Shown piece after piece: positions 1 through 11,154 of a stretch of 64,000 nucleotides of DNA (within the stretch, counting starts at the first letter, position 1; each line of letters starts with the position of its first letter). The DNA is from Pseudorasbora parva (lineage: Eukaryota; Chordata; Actinopteri; Cypriniformes; Gobionidae). The notes below the pieces were generated by a model. That model worked only from the letters and a program-made list of their open reading frames with translations. It had not been told where the DNA came from and searched no databases. The position numbers were made by a program, and so were the translations under genes. Location: the NCBI RefSeq assembly GCF_024679245.1, contig NC_090185.1:4602464-4666463 (forward strand), in the 5' to 3' direction.

Positions 1-100
1 ATTTTAGCTGACAACCTTGCCAAAATAAAACACATTTTACCCCCCAAACGCCTTTTTTTTGCGGAGGAAAAAAAGAAGAAGAAAAGAAGAGAAACATTTT

Positions 101-588
101 GTCTTCTCTTCCGCGTTTGTGTTCAATCCTCAAATAAAGATTCAAACCGTTATGAATCAGTGAATCGATTCATGATTCGGATCGCGTGTCAAACTGCTGA
201 AATCACGAGACATTGGCGATCCGAATCATGAATTGATTCACTGATTCATAACCGTTTGAATCTTTATTTGAGGATTGAACACAAACGCGGAAGAGAAGAC
301 AATGCTGAATAAAGTCGTAGTTTTTGTTATTTTTGGACCCAAATGTATTTTGGATGCTTCAAGAGACTCTAATTAACCCACTGATGTCTCATATGGACTA
401 CTGTGATGATGTTTTTATTCCCTTTCTGGACATGGACAGTATAGTGTGCATACACTTGCATAAGCTGTCAGACTAAATATAAAATATCTTAAACTGTGTG
501 TGAAGATGAACGGAGGTCTAACGGGTGTGGAACGACATTAGGGTGAGGAGTTAATGACACACATTTTATTTTTGGGTGAACTAACCCT
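101..588. mobile_element. TTAA-target foldback element, outer left arm missing
   Basis: The inner part is a near-perfect palindrome: about 101-184 pairs with about 217-300 around a short loop. The right flank runs on to the terminal motif GGTGAACTAACCCT, followed by TTAA at 589-592. The complete copy at 22082-22858 shows the intact layout, with TTAA on both sides. Here the outer left arm (about 290 bp in that copy) is absent; positions 1-100 hold unrelated A/G-rich sequence. No coding capacity is seen, so it must have been moved by a transposase supplied elsewhere. TTAA duplication fits Kolobok or piggyBac-type elements. Confidence 0.8.
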
Positions 589-592
589 TTAA

Positions 593-983
593 GTCTCAAG
601 TCAACATGTTACCTTCACAACCAAATGCATCTTCATCTTCAAGGGTTTTCCTCGGAGCGTGTCCTTCCCTGGAAACCGTAGGATTTAATCCACAAATGTG
701 TCTCCGGCGATAGGCTCCGGCCCGCCAACAGAAGCCGCTTTGGGGCACGCTAGAGGCGTCTCTGGACCCCGGAGAACTAGGACAGCCATTGTTTCAGGAG
801 TCCGGCTGGCCAGCCACAAATGCTAGCGTGACATCCCGCGATTAATCGCAGAGGCAGCGGGGACTTTCTGAGAGCCGGAGATAAGGGCTCGGGATGTGGC
901 GCATGGTTTCCGAGCTGAAATATGAAAGAGATACTACGGTAAAACCAACCCTGGCTGATGTCAAACTAACCCTAACCACATAG
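593..983. other. Unassigned single-copy-looking stretch
   Basis: GC-balanced DNA with no terminal repeats, tandem repeats or convincing exon. The part around 650-900 is GC-rich and does not match any other place in the window. It could be ordinary spacer or a conserved non-coding element. Confidence 0.4.
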
Positions 984-1050
984 CAGGGATTTGACATTAG
1001 GCCTTGTCCTTCAGACGACTAAATCGGTCATTCACTTGTCTGAATTATTG

Positions 1051-1540
1051 ACTGTAAAAAAATATGGATGTATAGTGTCCATGACATCACCTATAGGATT
1101 CTGAAGAGCCGTTCTGAAGCGTAAAGTAGAGACGAGCTGGGCGTCGCCATCTTGGCAGCACACCTAGATAACAGAAAATGGCCAAAGAGGCGGGACATGG
1201 GCGGAGCTTAGTCATGCAATGACTATAAACGGTGGATAAATGGCTGTCCACCTGCCAATCAAAGTGGCCACGCCCTTAATTATGCAGAATTTTAAGGCTT
1301 TATGTAACATAAATGAATGAGTTATAAATAAATTCACCCCCCTCACAGTCGTCATGAAGGGCAAAATTAGCCGTATAGACCAAAACCACAATTTGTCTCA
1401 GGCTGTAAACATGTTTTATTCTGCTGTAAAGTTGGGCATTTTAACATGAGGCTCAATGAGATTCTGCTCCTTCTGGAGCCGCTCTAGTGGCCAGTCGATG
1501 AACTGCAGTTTACATTACTTCCGTATTGGCTTCAAGAGAG
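1051..1540. mobile_element. MITE with ACTGTAAAAAA end, nested in the hAT-like element
   Basis: Related in inverted orientation to the sequence split around 30580-32402. Shared words include GGGCGTGGCCACTTTG (reverse complement here), CTGCATAATTA and GCCAAGATGGC-like motifs. Positions 1276-1279 hold an unoccupied TTAA that is occupied by a 1.4-kb element in the other copy. No coding capacity. The right boundary is approximate. Confidence 0.65.
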
Positions 1541-1734
1541 ATCACGGGAATAAAAAAGTTGCTTGTCTGGAAGAAAATAGATTTTTGTGGTGTAAATATG
1601 ATTTATTCTGAAGCAATATTCTAGATTTGACATTATTATATCTGCATATTTGTGGTATTTAGCCTGAAGAATTGTCTCTTTTTTTTTTACCTTTATGAAT
1701 GGCATTTCCCCCTAATCTTGTTAAACACATAAGT

Positions 1735-2425
1735 CATCTTTGACGCATGACGCATATTTGAGTATTTTATCATACATTAGGGTATCATTGGAAAGCTTAC
1801 AAACTCAAAATTCATCCTGTGAAACCCGTTTTGAAATTGGACGTTGTGTTACCACTTTAAATTTTTCTATCAGGCTCCTCACCTTAGTGGGTGGTGTCAG
1901 GTTTCATATTACAACATTTATTTTAACTACTTTATTATCAAAACCTTTTCTAATTTTAACAAAACACATTTCATCGGAAAGGCCTGAGTCTCAAGGTTCC
2001 ACATTTTGTGATATTTGGATCGAAATGAATTCATTTATTACAAGAGAATGCTTTAAAATTCACCCGGTGGCTATTTTTGGTATAACGCCGAAACAAAATC
2101 TCATGGGGACCTTAATTTTTGTGATATCAACTTCAAATTTGGAACACAACTTGGTTAGACAAATGGCTTTGGTTTTAAAGTAATGTTAGAATAAAATTTT
2201 GTAATTTTACAGTATTTGTATCTTTTTAGTACAGTACATCTGATTTAATGTAAATTTAACCCCATAACTTTTTCCTAATTTCACATTAAGGGCTTTCACT
2301 TTAACAATAATCTGCTGAGGGTATTCAAGAAAAAAAGACCAAAGGTCTATTTACGAAAGCATTCTTCAATTATAACCATTTTCACATCTATTCTCAAAAC
2401 AGGGGTTACGGGGTTAAATCATTTA
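1735..2425. other. Unassigned AT-rich insertion inside the hAT-like element
   Basis: This block interrupts the alignment between 984-3449 and 25934-27146. It has an open frame of 147 codons at 1740-2183. The frame has no domain I recognise, no consistent codon pattern and many low-complexity stretches, so I treat it as non-coding. No terminal inverted repeats are evident. Confidence 0.35.
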
Positions 2426-3449
2426 CCGTGAAAAATTACAACTGCATTAGACAATGTAATGAGATTGCTTTAAATATTTTCACAAATAAGAAATGTTGGA
2501 AACAATGATACTTTTAAACATAAAGAAACTAAACCACCAGAAGTAAATGAGTGAACAATTGAGTTGGTTCGTGATTTGATTTGTTCATTTGTGAGTCGAT
2601 CTGTTCAAACGGCTGATTCATTCAATGAATGAGGCAGTTGTTTATTAATGAGTCACTGAATCGCTCACTCAACTGATTTGCTCAGTAATAAAACATGCGC
2701 TGTGGTTCTGATCTATTATTGCTGCTGAAACAAAAGCAGTCAATATTGCGTGTAAAATGTAAGTGACATAAATCATTTATAGTGAAAAATTACAATTGTA
2801 TTAAATAATGTTATGAGTGATTGTTTTAAATATTTTTTGAATATACACAAAATAAAGAATGAAAGAATAGTACTTTTAAACATGAAGAAACAAAACAGCC
2901 AGAAGTCATGGAGTGAATCATTGAGTTGATTCTTAAGTAGATTCGCTCAATTTGTCATTCAACTAGTTTGATTCGTGAGTCGACTCGTTCGATTCATGAG
3001 TCGCTTCGTTCAAACGGCTGATTCATTCAAGAACGAGGCAGTTGTTTATGAATCATCGAATCATTGACTCAACCGATTCCTTCAAAATGAAACACATGCG
3101 ATGTGGTTCAGATATATTTTCGCTGTTAAAACAATATTGACTGTTTTCGCGATCAAAAACAGTCAATATTGCGTCTAAAATGTAAGTGACTTAACTTACA
3201 GCACTGTTATCTGCTTTTCTTATTTCGAATTCTCCTCGAGAGGCTGCGCGAACCTCAACAGAGCAACCTTGTCAGTACATTATCGGCACTTATACTGAAT
3301 GAAATAAAAGTAAATCTTCCATTTTAAGGATTATATAGTTATTTATCTATATTTATTACGTTTTAATCTAGCTATTTGTCCAGGATTTTGTCGGGCAAGT
3401 AAAATTCTCTTTCACTTGTCCCTCGGACAAGCGTTAATGTCAAACCCTG

Positions 3450-3882
3450 CTTTTACAAACACAAAAATTGTTTGTTTAAGTGTCACATTATGGCTCTGTC
3501 GGATGGACCAACAGCAGGGGAAGGTCGTGGAAACTCGACCGCAGTGAAATCATTCTTTATGGCTGTAGTACATCAAATTCTACTCACATTTCTCGCCCTG
3601 CCATCTGGGGTCTTTTCAGACAGGGGAATGAAGATGTTAGAAACAGCTGGCGTGTAGCCGCAGTTTATGCAGTTAAGCTGTGAATGATTGTGCCCTGAAA
3701 TCACACGGGAGGCCAGAGCGGGACCGCCAGGAGGTGCATTGTGGGAAAACACATGCCTGCTGGACACATGTTGCTGCTTTTCCTTCACTATCCACTCCAC
3801 GGCATTTCAACTTAAATTGCATGATGAATTACAACTGGCTTAAAAAATGTAGTTGAACCTTGTATAAGAAGTTGAAAATTGC
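3450..3882. other. Unassigned single-copy-looking stretch
   Basis: Short overlapping open frames occur on both strands, but none resembles a known domain. It lies between two mobile elements and shows no repeat in this window. Confidence 0.35.
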
Positions 3883-4257
3883 TTAAAGGGATAGTTCACC
3901 CAAAAATGGAAATGTGATGTTTATCTGCTGACGCCCAGTGTATCCAACATGTAGGTGTGTTTGTTTCTTCAGGAGAACACACATGAAGATTTTTAACTCA
4001 ACCGCTGCTGTGTGTCGGTCATATAATGGTGTGAATGGGTAACAATTTTATGAGAGCAAAAAAAAAAACATGCTTAGACAACACACACACAAACCCTGCT
4101 GCTCCTGACGACACACTGATGTCTGAAGACACGAACCGATCGCTTTCTGTGAGAAACACAACAGGATTTGTGTTATTTTTACCCTCATATCCAAGCGAAT
4201 CTCATCTAGTGTTTCCATCCCTCAGTACTTTCATTGGATAAGCTCAAACTGGTGCGA

Positions 4258-4261
<4 letters not shown>

Positions 4262-4330
<69 letters not shown>
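4262..4330. repeat. (TA)n microsatellite
   Basis: About 34 uninterrupted TA units in the loop of the foldback element. The hAT element inserted at its edge, and TA repeats resume at 5455. Confidence 0.97.
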
Positions 4331-4332
<2 letters not shown>

Positions 4333-4333
<1 letters not shown>

Positions 4334-5454
4334 AGGGGTGTGCATTGGCACTGCCTTCACGATTCGATTACGATTCACCAGGTAACGATTCGATTCAATT
4401 CGATTCTACGATGCATTGTGATGCATCAAAATTCTACTGCACACAAAGCAAATTTTTCATCAGTCATGAGGCAATACAAGCAGATATTAAACAACAGATT
4501 GTATTGGCTGCTATGTATCTCCTGTATCTTTGATATAAAAGTTATAAAATTAAATAACATGGAAATAAATAAAATAAATAAAATGCAATTAACCCTTAAA
4601 TGCATGACTGTTTCACCAAACATTCTTACATATTCAGGTCGTTAGCGACCCAGATCTATATTTAAGATGGATAGACCTCTACCTGTCGTGATAATATATA
4701 AAACTCCTGATGTTAGAGTAACAGCTACAGAAGAATAAAATAAAACCTATTTCGTTACCTTTTGGGGCTTGGAATGGTTCAGTTCGAGCAGATGTTTAAT
4801 CCCATCATCATATGACCTCGTCAGAGCTCGTTTACCAGTATATTCAGCATCTGCTCATATTCGCGATCTCCAGCATATTCTCCAAACTCATTTTCAACAT
4901 CTTCAAAATCAATATGTTGATCACTGACAGCTTCTTGAGCACATCCATCATCAAGAGACAGTGACACTAATATTTGATTGTGTTCAGTACATGCTCTCTG
5001 CTGTAAATCACTGAGCCATTTCAAGTTTTGCAGATTATAATTATTGTTTCGTTTTCTGTCAGAGGTAACTATGAGTGAAACGTCACTTCATCATTGCGTA
5101 TCAGACATTGCCACCTTGTGGAATAAAGGTGAATTGCGCCGTATTTCGTCATTATAGATTAATTTATTATTGTGCAAAAATATATACGTACAATCCTACA
5201 CACCTCGGGTCGTTAGCGCGTTAGCGCGTTTTTAATAACCCGTCTATCGCGGTCATCTCCCTCCGCCTCAGCCATCTTCCTTGTTGTTGTTGTTATTCTC
5301 CCGGAACCGCAAGTATTTGAAACTTCACAACTTTATCGTCCGCCAGAAAATAAACAGTGACATAATCGATTATGGCACTTTGCCGCATCGATGCTGAATC
5401 GTTCATGCCCCGCATCGCGATGCATCGCCGAATCGATTATTGTTGACACCCCTA
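4333..5454. mobile_element. Non-autonomous hAT element, TAGGGGTG termini
   Basis: It starts TAGGGGTGTGCATTGGCAC and ends GTTGACACCCCTA, giving a short terminal inverted repeat TAGGGGTGT typical of hAT. The subterminal regions are full of ATCGATT/GATGCAT motifs, another feature of hAT ends. Both flanks are TA repeat, so an 8-bp target duplication cannot be judged cleanly. The interior contains a probable further insertion starting at 4593. A minus-strand open frame of 67 codons (4821-5024) is acidic at its C-terminus, but its origin is unknown. Confidence 0.75.
4593..5240. mobile_element. Possible piggyBac-like insertion (left end only clear)
   Basis: At 4589-4592 a TTAA is followed by CCCTTAAATGCATGACTG, resembling piggyBac-type ends. 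Both sides carry the self-complementary motif GGTCGTTAGCGACC or part of it (about 4638 and 5214). The acidic 67-codon minus-strand frame lies inside. The right end and its TTAA were not found, so the extent is a guess and the class is tentative. Confidence 0.3.
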
Positions 5455-5857
5455 ATATATATATATATATACACATAAAATATATTTGACCACGCCAGTG
5501 AGTTTATCAGAGGGAAGTAATAGCGGATGGAAACACTAGATGAGATTCGCCTGATATGAGGTAAAAAAAATTAACATAAATCCTGTTGTGTTTCTCACAG
5601 AAAGCGATCGGTTCGTGTCTTAAGACATCAGTGTGTCGTCAGGAGCAGCAGGGTTTGTGTGTTGTCTAAGCATGTTTTTTTTGCTCTTATAGAATTGTTA
5701 CCCATTCACACCATTATATGACCGACACACAGCAACGGTTGAGTTAAAAATCTTCATGTGTGTTCTCCTGAAGAAACAAACACACCTACATGTTGGATAC
5801 ACTGGGGGTCAGCAGATAAACATCACATTTCCATTTTTGGGTGAACTATCCCTTTAA

Positions 5858-6700
5858 CTTATTTTGATTAGTTAAAGCAATGTAAAAACACATGTTGTTA
5901 TCACTTATCACTTATGTCATATAGCACACATTTCATAATCAACTCAGTGATTGAGAGCATCTGTGTATCCAGACCTCGACTCCCATCTCGCCTGTCTATT
6001 AAAATTTAAAAGCGGACATTTCAGTGCGGCTCACAACTGCATGTTGTCAAACCCAAACAACATCACTACAAACCCGGAGAGCCCAGAACATCTCGGCTAA
6101 TACTCAAGAGGACCAACTCAGACAACAAAACAAGCCTGAAGAGCGTCTTGAAGAACAGGTGACCTGATTTGTCACCGGGTGGCACAGCGGGTCTTAGACG
6201 GGCGGAGGAAAAACACAGAGCTCTTCTTCAACAGCGCAGCCCTAGAATATGAAGAGCCCTTTTAGCTAATCGAGGCGCTTTTGTTTGCTTTACTCAGACC
6301 TTCTTACATGCGGTTCAGGTCATTACTCGCTCGGCTGGGCAGATTTGTCTTCCTTTCAGTGTCTCGAACGACAGCTGATTTAAGTTACCTGGAGGACCTC
6401 TGACAGCAAAAGCTTTACTGATTGGAGCTTTAATTCGGCCAATTATGCAGCTAATTAGTTAATTTACAGCTCAAGTGAAGCACAACTCTACAGACGGTGA
6501 TTGTGGATGGTTGTTGGCTTTAAAACAGTAATGAATGCACAAATCTCACAAAAACAAGTCCAGGATATATTTGATGATGCTAATAATAATTTAAAAAAAA
6601 AAATCACTATTAATATAAAGCATGAGAAAGTTTTTTTCAACTCTCTTTTTAATCGCTTTTTATCAATATCTCTGTATTTTACTGGATTTATATATGTATT
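5858..6700. other. Single-copy stretch with homeodomain-like AT cores
   Basis: No terminal repeats and no convincing exon. The part near 6420-6475 contains closely packed AATTAGTTAATT-like cores next to CAATTATGCAG. This is the kind of composition seen in vertebrate conserved non-coding elements. The regulatory reading is inference only. Confidence 0.3.
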
Positions 6701-6703
6701 ATA

Positions 6704-7085
6704 CATCTATCAGGCATAACATTATGACGGGTGAAGTGAATAACACTGATGATCTCTTCATCACGGCTCCTGTTAGTGGGTGGGATATATTAGGCAGCAA
6801 GTGAACATTTTGTCCTCAAATTTGATGTGTTAGAAGCAGGAAAAAGGGGCAAGCGTAAGGATTTGAGCGAGTTTGACAAGGGGCAGATTGTGATGGCTAG
6901 ACGACTGGGACAGAGCATCTCCAAAACTGCAGCTCTTGTGGGCTGTTCCCGGTCTGCAGTGGTCAGTATCTATCAAAAGTGCTCCAAGGAAGGACCAGTG
7001 GAGAACCGGCCACAGGGTCATGGGTGGCCAAGGCTCATTGATGCACGTGGGGAGCGAAGGCTGGCCCGTGTGGTCACGTGGATGC
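6704..7085 (+). mobile_element. Tc1/mariner element fragment, 5' part
   Basis: It begins after TA with CATCTATCAGGCATAACAT, a terminal sequence I recognise from fish Tc1-type elements, and runs into a transposase start. The homology stops near 7085, where unrelated sequence follows. A short piece of the 3' end recurs at about 7284-7340, so the middle of the element was deleted and replaced. Confidence 0.75.
6827..7075 (+). pseudogene. Tc1 transposase N-terminal fragment
   Basis: The open frame reads through a Tc1-type DNA-binding region: [20 protein letters not shown], followed by [19 protein letters not shown], a helix-turn-helix (paired-like) pattern, then a linker to about [11 protein letters not shown]. 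The DDE catalytic domain is absent. The full-length family is about 340 residues; about 80 are recognisable here. It cannot encode a working transposase. Confidence 0.8.
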
Positions 7086-7283
7086 AACGGCGTGGCACCA
7101 AATTTTGGGCCCTGGGTACAAACCATCTTTCTGGGCCCCTGTACCAAATACCATAGTGATACCAATGGGTGGGGTATTGCGTTTTTATCATAAAAACACT
7201 TAAAATTTAAACAAAATAAGCCATTTGTAGATAAATTCTATACAAATGTTACTGCATGTATATGTATGTATAGAAAACTGACC

Positions 7284-7340
7284 TATGTAGACAGAAACCA
7301 CAGCACACCTTCAGGGGTCTAGAGGAGTTCATGCTTCTGG
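7284..7340 (+). mobile_element. Tc1 3' remnant
   Basis: The stretch containing CCACAGCACACCTTCAGG and GTCTAGAGGAGTTCATGC matches the end of the transposase region seen at 46257-46312. It is probably the tail of the same insertion as 6704-7085 after internal loss and replacement. Confidence 0.6.
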
Positions 7341-7344
7341 CAAA

Positions 7345-8290
7345 GTGATGAAATGTATATATGTTAATGTAAAAATAAATAAATAATTAACACAAATATT
7401 AATAAATTAACCACTAGTATTGAGTTAAAATATCTAAAGTGTTATTAAATTGTCAAAATGAAACAACAACAAAAAACGTAATGTAAAAAAGCATTTTTAA
7501 ATTTTTATGGGATTCCTCCATATGTGTGCTTGTATGTCTGCTTGTATGCGTTTGGAGTGTTACATCATGAGCGAATGCTTTTTTAATGTCCGCTGGTGGA
7601 GAGATCCGAGGTGCATTGTGCATTCCTATGCATAAACATCCCGAGCTCAGTTCATTCATCAGAGCGCTGCGACCGCCGGCACGTTCAGGTTCAATATAAT
7701 GAACGCGCAGCTCTGAATAAGAATGCCACGTTACGCTGATATTACGGGCAGGTCACAGCAAAGGACCACTTCATAAATAAACATCCAGAGCTGTTTCCAT
7801 GGCGACCCGCTTTCTCCAACCATTCATGCCAATTTAGAAGTCATCAAAAATAATTTCAGCATAAAATATTAAATTGTGATGCTAATTAAACGCCAATTTA
7901 TCTGTCAAAAGGTGTACAGTTTCAGCACCTTCTGCACACAGAAAAGTGAGCATGAGAAAAACGAGAACATAAAATAGATGTAAGGAAGGTTCTCAAATGG
8001 CATGAGAGAGTTTGTCTGCGTTCAATTCTATGACACCTATCTTTGAGTGGTGCTGTAACGGCCTGTGACAAGCTTCAACTTGTCCAAACACGTCCAGCTT
8101 TCCATCTAACAGGAGCTCAGACCGTCTGTCTGTGAATGAATCAAGGCAGACAGACTCTCAGAAACAAGAAAGCTGCTGTACAAGTCCGTAAAGTATTTCT
8201 TTTCTCAGTAGTTTGCATATTTTAATAGGTGAATGAAATTAGCATGTTGCTGAGCTAACAGCACAATACTCTGAACTTATCCTTAACGCT
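7345..8290. other. Single-copy stretch, possible non-coding element at 7690-7925
   Basis: No mobile-element ends and no supported gene. About 7800-7920 is smooth AT-rich sequence with GATGCTAATTAAACG and ATCTGTCAAAAGG, which resemble homeodomain and TALE-type binding cores. Conservation cannot be tested here. Confidence 0.3.
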
Positions 8291-8295
8291 ACTTA

Positions 8296-9511
8296 CACTT
8301 ACCTAAAGGATTATTAGGAACATCATATAATACTGTGTTTGACCCCCTTTCGCCTTCAGAACTGCCTTAATTCTCTGTGGCATTGATTCAACAAGGTGCT
8401 GAAAGTGTTCTTTAGAAATGTTGGCCCATATTGATAGGAGAGCATCTTGCAGTTGATGGAGATTTGTGGGATGCACATCCAGGGCACGAAGCACCCGTTC
8501 CACCACATCCCAAAGATGCTCTATTGGGTTGAGATCTGGTGACTGGCGGCCATTTTAGTACAGTGAACTCATTGGCATGTCCAAGAAACCAATTTGAAAT
8601 GATTCAAGCTTTGTGACATGGTGCATTATCCTGCTGGAAGTAGCCATCAGAGGATGGGGACATGGTGGTCATAAAGGGATGGACATGTTCAGAAACAATG
8701 CTCAGGTAGGCCGTGGCATTTAAACGATGCCCAATTGGCACTAAGGGGCCTAAAGTGTGCCAAGAAAACATCCCCACACCATTACACCACCACCACCAGC
8801 CTGCACAGTGGTAACAAGGCATGATGGATCCATGCTCTCATTCTGTTTACGCCAAATTCTGACTCTACCATCTGAATGTCTCAACAGAAATCGAGACTCA
8901 TCAGACCAGGCAACATTTTTCCAGTCTTCAACTGTCCAATTTTGGTGAGCTCGTGCAAATCGTAGCCTCTCTTTCCTATTTGTAGTGGAGATGAGTGGTA
9001 CCCGGTGGGGTCTTCTGCTGTTGAACCCCATCCGCCTCAAGGTTGTGCGTGTTGTGGCTTCACAAATGCTTTGCTGCATACCTCAGTTGTAACGAGTGGT
9101 TATTTCAGTCAAAGTTGCTCTTCTATCAGCTTGAATCAGTCGGCCCATTCTCCTCTGACCTCGAGCATCAACAAGGCATTTTCTCCCACAGGACTGCCGC
9201 ATACTGGATGTTTTTCCCTTTTCACACCATTCTTTGTAAACCCTAGAAATGGTTGTGCGTGAAAATCCCAGTAACTGATCAGATTATGAAATACTCAGAC
9301 CGGCCCGTCTGGCACCAACAAACATGCCACGCTCAAAATGGCTTAAATCACCTTTCTTTCCCATTCTGACATTCAGTTTGGAGTTCAGGAGATTGTCTTG
9401 ACCAGGACCACACCCCTAAATGCACTGAAGCAACTGCCTATAGTTGGTTGATTAGATAATTGCATTAATGAGAAATTGAACAGGTGTTCCTAATAATCCT
9501 TTAGGTGAGTG
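8296..9511 (-). mobile_element. Near full-length Tc1/mariner element, copy 1
   Basis: The left end CACTTACCTAAAGGATTATT and right end AATAATCCTTTAGGTGAGTG are inverted copies of each other. TA occurs immediately outside on both sides (8294-8295 and 9512-9513), the canonical Tc1/mariner target duplication. Length is 1216 bp. It encodes a decayed transposase on the minus strand. The same family occurs at 55879-57098. Confidence 0.95.
8303..9364 (-). pseudogene. Tc1 transposase, inactivated (copy 1)
   Basis: It starts MGKKGDLSHFERGMFVGARR at 9364 and carries the two-part N-terminal DNA-binding region and a DDE domain. All three catalytic motifs are visible in pieces: WSDESRFLL, FQQDNAPCHKA and [11 protein letters not shown]. 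It is broken by an in-frame TAA at 9284-9286, where copy 2 has a glutamine codon. A 2-base loss within the CCGCCA-GTC stretch near 8546 shifts the frame just before the third motif, and a further disruption lies near 8750-8822. It would have cut and pasted elements ending in the flanking inverted repeats. Confidence 0.92.
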
Positions 9512-9519
9512 TATATTTT

Positions 9520-10180
9520 GAATTCGCTTTTCTTTTAACTCCACGCCAGTTTGGAGGAATTTAATCACCTATTCAAATTCAAATTGGGCTTCCAGAAGTT
9601 TTCAAAAGGTTTGGGACATTTTTACAATGAGAATGTACTGCATAACTGAAAGTTAGCAATGGCGCACAAAACCAATCTGGTATAGTGGGAGACATTTACA
9701 TATGATTATACTTTTCGGCCCTTAAAAGTGAGCCAAAGTGAGGTATAAGACAGAATAATTATGCTGCTTTGTGTCACCAGCTGAGTTTGAATCTCTGAAT
9801 GAAAGAAAGGGGCGAAAAAATAACAAAGTTCGTCCGATCATGTCAAAGCCCTCGTATAACCACCCTTAAGGCTGCTTTTCAATAATCCATTACGGTGTGC
9901 ATAAGTTTCCAACGCCTAAAAGGGCACTTCAGACTTGCCATCAATACAAAAGAAAACGCGAGAGACCATTTACTTTGAAAACCCGAGAGGGGCTTTCTCT
10001 CAGCAAAACGGCCGCTGAATGCAGAAGAGCTTGTGTTGTGAAAAGCCAGATGAGCAGTCTGTCAACTACATCTAAAAAAAGAGATCCATTCAAACTTTGC
10101 GATTATGTGTATTTGAAGACTGTTTGCAATGTTTTCTGAAGATCAACAAGAGCTGTCAATGTCTTGAGTGAAGAAACGTA
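9520..10180. other. Unassigned spacer
   Basis: No repeats, ends or domain-bearing frames. An 80-codon open frame at 9897-10139 has no recognisable domain and is probably chance. Confidence 0.35.
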
Positions 10181-10184
10181 CCAG

Positions 10185-11154
10185 GTAATGAATATTGAAG
10201 AGATGCAATCCCAAGATTCCCTCATTGATTTTCACTGCTCATACCTTTGACAGAAACAGAACAGGAATATGACACATTCGTGATAGAATAGCAACTATAA
10301 CTAGCACAAGTATGACATTTGGTGCATAACCACACTGCAAAAAAATGCTCTTACTCAGTCATTTTGTCTTGTTTCTAGTCTGAATATTTAGCAATTCTTA
10401 AATCAAGATGCATTTACTAGATCAGTAAAACGACATAAGATATTTGTTCTTGTTTTGTTGAAAATCAAATCTAAATGAAGAGAGTTTTTGCTTAAAACAG
10501 GCAAAATGATCTGCCAATGGGGTGAGGGAAATAATCTTATTTCTGTTTCATTTTTCCGTCCCAAACAGAAACAAGATTATTTTTCTCACCCCATTGGCAG
10601 ATCATTTTGCCTGTTTTAAGCAAAAACTCTCTTCATTTTGATTTTATTTTCAACAAAACAAGAACAAATATCTTATGTCATCTTACTTATCTAGTAAATG
10701 CATCTTGATGTAAGAATATTTAGATATTTAGACTGGAAACACGAAAAAAGTACTAAAAAAGAAGAGCATTTTTTTGCAGTGCATCAATATTTGAGTGCGC
10801 TTTGGTTGCTTATCATATGCAAGATCATAACATTTACATTAAAAACATTTTTTACAATCAAACGAAAGGTTCTTCAGTGGTTATGGTTGCAATTTGTAGT
10901 AACGTATTTTACGAGGTGGCTAATTCGTACGATTTGTGTAAACCCCAGTAATGGGTAGGTTGGGGTTTGTAAGTAGTTCGCCTGAAATTCAACATTGTAA
11001 AATACGTATGATTTAGCAAAAATCGTACAAATTCGTAAGAGTGAGTCACCTTGAAAATACATACAAATTTCTGTGAGATCGGGTTTGTCGCACCTTACAC
11101 ACAACATTTAACGTCCATTTCTTTAGCGTTTTAAAAACGTACTGAATGAATTTT
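10185..11154. repeat. Tandem duplication, unit A
   Basis: It begins GTAATGAATATTGAAGAGAT, and the same start recurs at 11155. Matching landmarks run in order through both units: GCTTATCATATGC, GAAAGGTTCTTCA, TTTTACGAGGTGGCTAATTC and AACGTCCATTTCTTTAG. Without its foldback MITE (10333-10781) the unit is about 521 bp. Confidence 0.88.
10333..10781. mobile_element. Foldback MITE, CACTGCAAAAA termini, copy 1
   Basis: It starts CACTGCAAAAAAATGCTC and ends TTTTTTTGCAGTG. The arms pair along nearly their whole length around a short loop near 10545 (for example CTGCCAATGGGGTGAG against CTCACCCCATTGGCAG). The corresponding site in duplication unit B is empty, which fixes the boundaries. No coding capacity. 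Confidence 0.93.

Larger units (their letters stand above)
984..3449. mobile_element. Old hAT-like non-autonomous element, CAGGG...CCCTG termini
   Basis: It starts CAGGGATTTGACATTA and ends TTAATGTCAAACCCTG, matching the termini of the cleaner copy at 25934-27146. Shared interior landmarks include the segment ending CCCCTAATCTT, the run GAAAAATTACAACTGCATTA, a GATTCATTC-rich stretch and CTCAACAGAGCAACC. This copy is longer because it holds a MITE at 1051-1540 and an unassigned block at about 1735-2425. It also carries a partial internal duplication (about 2440-2760 against 2770-3180). No 8-bp target duplication survives. No transposase is seen. Confidence 0.7.
3887..5853. mobile_element. TTAA-target foldback element split by a hAT insertion
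   Basis: It begins AGGGATAGTTCACCC after TTAA (3883-3886) and ends GGGTGAACTATCCCT before TTAA (5854-5857). The arms are long: 3887-4255 pairs with about 5490-5853 almost base for base. The loop holds a TA microsatellite and the hAT element at 4333-5454. No transposase is encoded. The arm architecture and TTAA duplication link it to 15316, 16075, 22082 and 52936. Confidence 0.88.

Noticed and set aside
1740..2183. 147-codon open frame as a gene
   Set aside because: No domain, low-complexity AT-rich sequence within an old transposon.
7085..7280. An LTR or Harbinger end suggested by repeated GGGCCC words
   Set aside because: The words do not form inverted ends with a target duplication; the block only replaces the deleted middle of a Tc1 copy.
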